From Karstenula rhodostoma CBS 690.94 (lineage: Eukaryota > Ascomycota > Dothideomycetes > Pleosporales > Didymosphaeriaceae), in contig MU001506.1 in assembly GCA_010093485.1 (NCBI GenBank), positions 1,240,001 through 1,304,000 on the forward strand: DNA of 64,000 bases. The letters are read 5' to 3'. The notes under the pieces were generated by a model. It saw only the letters and a list, made by a program, of their open reading frames with translations. It was not told where the DNA came from and ran no database searches. Positions 55,131-64,000 of this stretch are shown here, in pieces. The position numbers were made by a program, and so were the translations under genes. Position 1 is the first letter of the stretch. Every line of letters starts with the position of its first letter.

Positions 55131-58100
55131 AGGTATATAATAGTAGGGTTTAATTATATAAAGTTTATTTATAATATTTATTAATAATTATTTTTATTTA
55201 TTTTTTTTTTTTTTTTTTATACTCTATATTATAGAACTATATAGTTACTTATTTTATATCTAATATTTATTTATTATTTTATATTTAATATTTATTTAAT
55301 ATTTCTACTATAATAGACCTACTTAATATTAAGTAGTATAAAGATATTAGAGAGTACCTTTTAAATAAAAGTATAAAGAAAAATATAACTACTTAAATAA
55401 AAAAGACTACTAAAGAGCTTACTATAAAGTATAATAAAATAATAAATAATATATATTACTTTAAATTCTAAAAGAATATCTTCCTACTAGCTATATAGCT
55501 AATTATTAATTAGTTACTAATAAGAAACTATTCTAATATACTAAAATAGTTATATATCTAATTAAATAATATATATAATATAATATAGTAAATTAAAGAA
55601 ATATTAAATAGTATTAAATACTAATATATTTAATAGTTTTAATACTAAAACTATTTAGTACTATAAGATAGTAGCCTATACTAGCTAAGATATTAGTAAA
55701 ATTAAGGCTAAGTAGTTTATAGAAAAGTAAACTTAATATTTTAATATTTCTAGTTTTTTTACTCTAACTCTAATAATACTAATATCTATCTAACTACCTA
55801 ATATTTTAACTAATACTAAAGTCTTATTATTAAAATCTTTAAACTAGTAATTACTTAACCTATCTATTATTCTTAAGAAAAATAAAAAAAAAAAAGTTAA
55901 AATAGACTAAAAGGCCTTTAGGTAAAACGTTCTTAATACTAAGATTAGTATTAAAAATATAGCTATACTTTATATTTAGATTATTATAAAAAATAAAATT
56001 ACTAATTACTTTAAAACTCTATACTAGAAGTAGAACTATTTTTACTAGAGTTTTAAAATCTTTTTTAATAATTTATAGAATAAAGATCTTCTATTTATAA
56101 ATATATAAGTATTTTAAAATTAATATTTTACTAATATCTACTAGGTATAAATTAAATAGATACTAACTAGATTAAATATATAAGTTTAGAATCTAATTTT
56201 AATAAAGAGAATATTAGCTTAAAAAAGTATAAAAATAAGTTTTTATTTAAATTATAATATTTTTAACTAATTTAATATAGTATTATATACTATATAAAGT
56301 AATTTTATTAGCTATATAATATTTTTTTATATATAAAACTTTAAGAATTACTTACCTACTATTTATAATTCTATAGTCTAAATAGAAGAGGGTATTTATT
56401 AGTCTATTCTATATAGCCTAATTTATTAGTTTCTTCTACTAATCTATAGTCTATATAGTATACTAGAATATATATAAAGAAAATATTACTCTATTACTTT
56501 CTAATCTATATAAAATATATATATTATACTCTACTTTATAAGTAAAATATTAGTTATAGTATTAAATATTACTAATAAGTTAGAGACTATATATTTAAAA
56601 TAAGTAGATTTACTAGTAAAGAGGCTATTTATATTCTAGATATAGTATTTAGTAATAAAAAGAATATATCTAATAATATAAATTAAATTATAAATATATT
56701 TTATAGTACTAAAAATAAAAACTAGATAATAGATTAGTAAAAAATATAGTATTAGATATACTAAAAGATATTAGGCCTTATAATAGCTAAAAAATAGTCT
56801 CTAAATATAAAAGTAATTAATTTAATTTCTATTATTTATTCTTCTTTTTTATTTTTATATATTTCCTATCTTTAAATTTTAAATACTAGAAGGAAAAGAA
56901 ATTTTAAATATAAAGTTTTTAATACTTTATATATATAATAGGGTAATATATAGTAAACTAATAATAAAGTCCTTTATTTTAAATATAAATATTCTAGCTA
57001 AAGTAAAACTAAAATCTTAGAACTTATATACTATAATAGCCTATACTAAGTAGAGAGGAAACTAGACCTATATAATAACTATCTAATTATAAAGAAATTT
57101 ATAAAATATAAAAAAAATAGATATAATTATTTTATCTATTTCTATAGTATATAGACTAGACCCTATATATTAATTAAAAATAGTAAAAATAGCTAAAGGA
57201 GGTTCCTTTATATAGTCTATAGTAGCTAGATATTATATAATATTATTAACCTTACTAATAACTCTATTAATAAGACTATACTTAGTCTAAATATTAGCTA
57301 GAAATATAACTTTAATACTAATAAAAAGAAAAAATTTACTTTCTATATTACTAGTTTCTATTAATAATATTATTATATATATAGAATTATTATATTTAGT
57401 ATAGTAGACTAATACTAGTTAGTATTAGTTCTAAAAATAATTATAATTAATTATATTAACCTTATAGTACTTAGTATAGAGGTATATAGAATTATAAAAA
57501 GTATTTATTTCTAAATTTAAAAAAATAGCTCTATAATAAGTTTAGAATAGTAACTAATTCTATTAAGTACTTTTATTAACTTAAAGTTATAAAAGGGTAT
57601 TCTAAAAGTTAGTTTTACTATCTCCTTATTAATATTAAATAGTATTAAGAATAATAGTTTTTAAAAATTACTAGTAGAACTACTTTATATAGATATTAAT
57701 AAGTTTTTTACTTAATAATAAATTATATAAAGGTTACTAGATAATAGGTAATAATTAGTAAAAGTCTCTAGATATAATAATATTTAGACTAGTAAAAGGG
57801 AGGTATATAAATTAAAAATAAATTTTACTAAATTAAATACTAATCTAAACTAGTATATTAAAACTAACTATAAACTTTTTATTAATAATAAAATAGTATA
57901 TAAAAAAAAAAGTAATCTATAACTATTATAAAATAGTAGTAGATAATAGTAGTATAATTCCTCCTATATATATAATTAGAATTTAGAAAAGACTATTAAT
58001 TATTTAGCTATTAATTAGAAATATAATAATTCTAGTAGATATAAATTAGATAATAGAAAATAGTATACCTATCTCCTTAACTAGTTAATTAAAATAAATT

Positions 58101-59414
58101 AAAATTATTTTAATAATATAGGTTTTATTAGTACTAGCTTTTCTATTAAAATTAATAAGAAGCTATAATAGTACCTTTCTATTAAAAATTACCTTAAAAT
58201 AGTTTATTACTATATTAAAGGTAATTTTTTATTAAATAACTAGAGTATTAGAATTAGTATTAGACTATTCTACTTTTATAATAGAATACTTCTAGATTAA
58301 CTATTTCTAGTAAATTAAACTATTTAGATTTTAATAGTTATTATATTCTTTAGTATCCTAGTTTTTAGTATAATTAATAGGTCTAGACCCTAGTATATTT
58401 TAGTTAACTAGTTTACTATTAATAGTAGATCTTTAAACTACTAGTTTATCTAACTTAAATTAGTCTTAAATAGATATTTTTTTAAATTCTAGGTTTTTTA
58501 TCTCTATCTAATTAAGATTATCTCTATAATAATTACTATATATATAAATATAATATATATAATAATAGTAATAGGCCTTAGTATTAGTTTTAAATAATTA
58601 TCTCTAAAAGTTATAAATATTATCTATATACTAAAAGAGATAATAAAGTATAAGCTTAATATAATAAAAATAAACTAGATCTAATATAAAAGAATATTAT
58701 AAATAATAAAATAGAATATATAGTTTAGCCCTAAATTATCTAGAGGGGATTTTACTTTTATAATTAAAATATAGAAGAAAGTTAATATAGTAGAAACTAT
58801 TAAGTATAAATAGATATTTCTTATATTTCTAAAGTATTAACTTTCTACTCTAGAATAGAGTACTATTAGAATTAAACTCTTTTTTATTTATTTATTAAAC
58901 TTAGTAAAAAAAGAATATAATAGACTATACTTTTTTAGACTAGTAATTAATACTTATTATAACCTATATAGATTATATAAGTAGAAGACTAAATAGTATA
59001 TATATAACTTCTTAGACTAAATAGTCTCTTTCCCTAATTATTTTATTTATAAATTTAAATATAATTAAAGTAAGAATATAATCTTCGCTTAAATAGGAAA
59101 GAATAAATACTATAAGATTTATATAGAAAATAATATATTTTTTAGTTTTTAAAGTATATATATTAATATACTAAGCTATACTAGCTATATTAGTATAGAC
59201 TTAAATATTAGTATTAGCCCTCTAGCCTAATACTAATATAGAATAGAAAGAATTAAATTATATATAATTATAGATAGGTTTAAAGTATCTATATTACTTT
59301 CTAGAGGGAATAATAAAAGTAGGATATAAATAAATAGACTAAGGAGTTCTAAATTTATAAATTTTCTCTTCTATAGTAGTATTCTTTTAAAGATAATAAC
59401 TAGAAATATATTAG

Positions 59415-60050
59415 TATATAAAATATATTATTAATCTATATAAACTAAATTAGTATATTTATAATAAATTTTTATTACCTATAAAGATTAAAAAGGAAAT
59501 ATATAGTAATTATAAAATCTAGTCTATTATTTTTTATTTAATTCTAGTAGTAGTTATTATACTCTCCCTAGATAATATAGAGGTTAAACTACTAATAATT
59601 ATAGATAGAGTTAATACTTATCTAAATACTCTTAAACTCCTAATAGAATACTAATATATAGTTTAATTTTTTAGATAAAAGTATAGATTCCTATAAATAG
59701 TCTAGATTTATAGAATCTAAAAGTTATTAAATAGGAGAATTCTACTAATATATTTAGTTTTTAGTAGTTATAAAGTCCTTTATAAATAGGTCTTTACTAT
59801 TAAATTTATTCTTACTATTTTTATTACTATAATTAGGTATAGAACTATTAGAAGAGATAAAGTCTAATATCTTATTTAATATTTATAGATCTAGAGATAT
59901 AAGAGTAGACTAAGTAGATATTAATATTATTATAAATTAAATAGATTTTATATCTAAATTCTTTATATATAATAGTAAAGGAGTATATAGAGTTAATTAT
60001 ATTATATTTAACCTAAGAGAAGATATTAGAAGTAGGATCTAATAGACCTT
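59415..60050 (+). repeat. Direct repeat copy 1 of an unassigned element
   Basis: 59,515-60,050 matches 63,465-64,000 at an offset of 3,950 bp with mainly transition differences. The first 100 bp match 42,865-42,965 instead. I could not assign a protein family on either strand. Confidence 0.8.
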
Positions 60051-62126
60051 ATATAATAAATAATAGCTATTTTAAGATAACCTTTATAGGGTTAGTTTTA
60101 TTAGGGTAAAAAGCTATAAAAGACTTAGTAAAAATAATAAAATATAAGGTATAGAATATAATTAAGTTATAGTATTAGTAGGCCTACTAATAATATAGTA
60201 TTTAGAAAAAGGTAAAATAGAAATTAGTAGAAAATATTTTTATTTATAATATATATAGTATTTCTTTAGTTTTCTATTTCTAAAGATATTAAGAACTAGA
60301 TTAAATAGATAACTATATTTATAGTAGAGTAGTATAGGTTTCTAGTCTACTATTATTAATTAATAAAAAGATAGTATATAGCTAGAATAGATAGTATAAT
60401 ATAAAAATATATTTATAAAGTAGATATTAGACTAGATATTAGATAAGGATATATATAAAAAAAAAAAGGCTAAGTATAACTAATCTACTTTAAAAGTTTA
60501 TTTTATATTAATTTAGTAATATAATCTATTATAGGAGGAAATAATATTTTCTATAATAGAATTAAATTACTTAGCCTTATAAAGGTACTACTTAATCTAT
60601 TCCTAGAGCTTAAGAATCTTATAAAAGAAAATATATTTCTAGTTAAAATTATCTAAATACTCTTTATACTACTAATACTATTCTATAATAATTATATAGT
60701 ATTTAAGAAAAATATACTAATAAGAAAGTAAGATATTATAAAGAGAGTATTATATAGTATTTATAGTAGTATATAATAGGTTAGCTAGTAAAAATATATA
60801 GAATAATAGTATATTTTTTAATATAGAAGGGTATAGTATTATAACTTTAGAGTAAATAAATTTAGAGGGTAATAGTACTTATAAATTCCTATTAATATTA
60901 ATTAAAATAATAGTAAAAAGGAATATCTATATTTTATTCTATATATTATAGCTATAATATTATTCTAAATAAATATATCTATATTATATATAATAGATAC
61001 TTTAGTACTAGAAGGACTTCTACTCTATTAAAAAGTATTAGAAAATACTATAAAAATAAAGAATATAGATAGTATTCTATAGATATAAAATATTTTAAAG
61101 AAAGTTAAAGTAAATAAAAGAGATAGTATAAAATTATTAAAAGTATAGTTAAAGTTAAATATTATAATAGTATTATAGTAAAAGGATAGATAAGGAATAA
61201 AATTAAATTAAGTTAAAAAAAAGATTTTAAGTTTTTAAAGTATTAGTTAGTATTAGACTAGACTAATATCTAAAGAAGAATTATATACTAGATAAATATT
61301 TAGAAATATATAGTTAAGTTTAGTATTTTATAACTAGAGTAGCTATAGATAATATATTAATTATATTAGTATTTAAAGAAATATTATTATATTACGTTTT
61401 AAGGACTAATTAGAATATATAAAATACTTTTTTTTAGTTAATAAAAAGTCTAAAATCTTCTATTCTAATTAGATAATATATAGCCCTAAGGTTTAGCTAG
61501 CTATATAAAAACTCTACTATAATAGGTTACTTCCTTATTTTATTTATTATAAATAATAATACTAGGTAAGAATTAATAATAGTTTCTAGTTATTAAATTT
61601 TATTTCTATAAAAAAAAGTAATAATAATATTATAATATTAATTAAAATAATAGTATTTTTAGATTATATTAAATTAGAATAGGTTACTAAAATAGTATTA
61701 AACTAGTATTAGGCTAGATATTTAATATTAGCCTTTATAGCTAAAGGATTTAATTCTAGATCTAGATCTAGAATATTACTAATATAGTAGAGCTTATAGT
61801 TATAAGTATTTCTATACCCCTACTATTTATAGTAATTCTAGAAGTTCTAGATATTAAAAAAAGGGATAAGAATATACTTTTTAAATATAATAAATTAAAT
61901 ATAGAAATAGTAAACTATAATATAAAAATATTCTTTTAAAAAGTTTTAAGTAAATCTTCTTTATATATTTAAGATTACTATCTACTACTTTTTAAATTAT
62001 AGTATAAACTAGAGGAGATTATACTAAAAGTTATTAATAATAAAAAAAGTAATAAATAAAATAGAACTTTTTAACTATTTAATCTAGAAAGTATTAGATA
62101 GATATTAGATAGTTAAGGTTATAATA

Positions 62127-62278
62127 TTATAGAGATTTACTATAAGGTAGGGTAACTTAATAAAGTAGAGGGAATAAAAAGGTATATTATACTTTACTAA
62201 TATATAAATAAAGGGGGACTAAAAAAGTAGCTAAAACTTATTTAGTATCTATATATAGGCTAACTAAAAAGGGTAGAA
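62127..62278 (+). mobile_element. Short non-autonomous element, copy 3
   Basis: 152 bp, starting with the same TTATAGAGATT as copy 2 and flanked by a perfect 12-bp target-site duplication (AAGGTTATAATA at 62,115-62,126 and 62,279-62,290). RIP-mutated; lacks the extra tail units of copy 2. Confidence 0.83.
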
Positions 62279-63464
62279 AAGGTTATAATAACTTATTATA
62301 GTATTAAGTTTTCTATTTTTTTATTACTAGTATAACTATATTCTCTAGAGCTAGATATCTATATAAATAATAAAGTTAATTAGTAATACTTTTTAATTAG
62401 ATTCTAAAAAGGTAGTCTAAATATTCTTATCCTATAATAAAAAACTATTATTATTTTACTTAACTATAAAACTAGCCTATATTATAGATATCTTCTATAT
62501 TATTATATTAAATAGAATAAACTAAAATTAAGAATAGTAAGTAAAATATCTATTTTTATAATAAAGAAGGTAATATATATAGATAATAAAATTAACTTTT
62601 TATAAATAAAACTTATTAGAATTACCTATACTAATAAGGTATAGTAAAGGAAATATAAAACTTAGATAGTAAATATTTCTAATAAACTTAGTAATTAGTA
62701 TTAGATAAATAGCTCCTATAGAGAGGTAAATATAGCTAGTATAAAAATAAATTTAGTTTTAAAAAAATTTAAACTTAGGGGTAGCTATACCTAAATTAGA
62801 TATAATTAAAATCTCTAAAAGTTTATTTTTATTCTTATATATATTATTTTTAATACTAGCCTTTTTATTATTATTATTATATATACTCTTACCTCCTTTT
62901 TATATAGAAGTAATACTAGATAGTATACTATCTATATTTAAAGGATAAGACTACTAGTTAAAGAAGGTATTAAATATAATATTAGTTATTTAACTAGAAC
63001 TAGAGTTTTTAGAACTAAGGTAAAGAACCTCTAGTTACTACTTAATAAAATTATTAATAGAAAGGGATATAAAAGTTTTATAGTTAATAATAATATTTTA
63101 GTAACTAGAATAATAGATAACTAGAAATAAAAGCTACTACTATATAATAAAATAGTATATATAATAGTCCTTTTTAAATTAATAATTAATCTAATCTAGG
63201 TTATTCCCTTTAGTCTAGGTAGACTTTAGAATAATAATTTTAACCTCTTAAGGAAACTATAGAAATTAAGAAAAAGGTATTATTATATTAATAGTAAAGT
63301 TATAGATATAACTATAATAATAGTATTAGGCCCCTTTATAAATATATATCTCTATAGTAACTTAAATTTAAGTAAGTAGATATTCTTCTATATTAGTAAA
63401 AGATAATAATAATAAAAGTAAAGGCCCTAAGTTTATATTATTTCTACTTCTATATAATAGAATA

Positions 63465-64000
63465 AAATCTAGTCTATTATTTTTTATTTAATTTTAGTAA
63501 TTATTATTATACTCTCTCTAGATAATATAAAGATTAAACTACTAGTAATTATAAATAAAATAAATATTTATTTAAATATATTTAAACTTCTAATAGAATA
63601 CTAATATATAATTTAATTTTTTAGATAGAAGTATAGATTTCTATAAATAGTTTAGATTTATAGAATCTAAAGGTTACTAAATAGGAGGATTCTACTAATA
63701 TATTTAGTTTTTAGTAGCTATAAAGTCCTCTATAAAAAGGTCTCTATTACTAAATTTATTTCTATTATTTTTATTACTATAATTAGATATAGAACTATTA
63801 AAGGAAATAAAGTCTAATATTTTATCTAATATTTATAAACTTAGAAATATAAAAGTAGGCTAGATAGATATTTATACTATTATAAATTAAATAGATTTTA
63901 TATCTAAATTCTCTATATATAATAGTAAAGGAGTATATAGTATTAATTATATTATATTTAGCCTAAAAGAAAATATTAGAAAAGAGATCTAATAGGCCTT
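63465..64000 (+). repeat. Direct repeat copy 2, cut by the window end
   Basis: Partner of 59,515-60,050; the match is still running at base 64,000. Confidence 0.8.

Larger units (their letters stand above)
41345..64000. repeat. AT-rich, RIP-mutated repeat block (continues past window end)
   Basis: Composition changes within about 50 bp of 41,345 and stays extremely AT-rich to the end. In the lines I read through, C is followed almost only by T or C; CA, TG and CG are nearly absent. That is what C-to-T change at CpA on both strands leaves behind (repeat-induced point mutation of Pezizomycotina). No intact protein-coding frame exists. Identifiable contents are listed separately; what is not listed between 55,130-59,400 and 60,050-62,110 is repeat-like sequence I could not assign. 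Confidence 0.93.

Noticed and set aside
41345..64000. A mitochondrial or organellar insertion as the source of the AT-rich block
   Set aside because: LTRs, gag-pol order and CpA/TpG depletion point to RIP-mutated nuclear retrotransposons; no organellar genes seen.
1..64000. tRNA, rRNA genes, CRISPR arrays or telomere repeats
   Set aside because: I looked for T-arm GTTCGAAT-type cores, regular spaced repeats and TTAGGG arrays and saw none that I would support; a tRNA search program was not available.

Overview
The window is nuclear DNA from a filamentous ascomycete, probably a Dothideomycete-type plant- or litter-associated fungus. Evidence: short (43-148 nt) GT-AG introns with CTAAC/CTGAC-like branch sites, a BAS2-like Cys-rich secreted protein, a PL9 pectate lyase, a vanillyl-alcohol-oxidase-type flavoenzyme, and a large AT-rich block bearing the marks of repeat-induced point mutation (RIP). 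Order-level placement is inference.

Positions 1-41,345 are a GC-balanced gene region. From left to right: the C-terminal two-thirds of AP-3 delta; a three-exon RAMP4/SERP gene; a small mitochondrial membrane protein; a poorly coding stretch; a long Met/Gln-rich disordered protein; a start-less DEDD-exonuclease-like fragment; a secreted protein with two nearly identical Cys-rich domains; a sulfotransferase-like protein; a short-chain dehydrogenase with an in-frame stop; a PL9 pectate lyase; L-lactate dehydrogenase; an FAD monooxygenase; Ilm1; a membrane-anchored M19 dipeptidase facing Ilm1 across a 261-bp promoter; L-serine dehydratase; the farnesyl/geranylgeranyl transferase alpha subunit; a polytopic membrane protein; a Lys-rich nuclear-type protein; a five-exon VAO-type oxidase; a charged coiled-coil protein; and a 263-aa protein whose C-terminus weakly resembles that of the Lys-rich protein. 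The genes do not form an obvious single pathway. Housekeeping trafficking and ER genes are mixed with secreted or plant-facing enzymes.

At about 41,345 composition changes abruptly, and 41,345-64,000 (the window end) is an extremely AT-rich repeat block. CA, TG and CG dinucleotides are nearly absent. Inside it is a Ty3/Gypsy chromovirus of about 10.6 kb (43,466-54,042) with two ~533-bp LTRs and recognisable gag, zinc knuckle, protease, RT, RNase H, integrase and chromodomain. All are disabled mostly by transitions: the RT catalytic Asp-Asp reads Asn-Asn, all four zinc-knuckle ligands read Tyr, and Trp codons read stop. A 1.2-1.6 kb inverted repeat straddles its 5' LTR. A short repeat (about 145-202 bp) occurs three times. 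Two copies have identical starts and clean 12- and 14-bp target-site duplications, and the copy inside the integrase has kept GC-rich, CA/TG-containing sequence while everything around it has been erased. Right of the chromovirus are more RIP-degraded repeats, including a 191-bp tandem duplication and a direct repeat 3.95 kb apart that runs off the window.

Exon joins were worked out by eye from splice signals, reading frame and family conservation; none is confirmed by transcript data.
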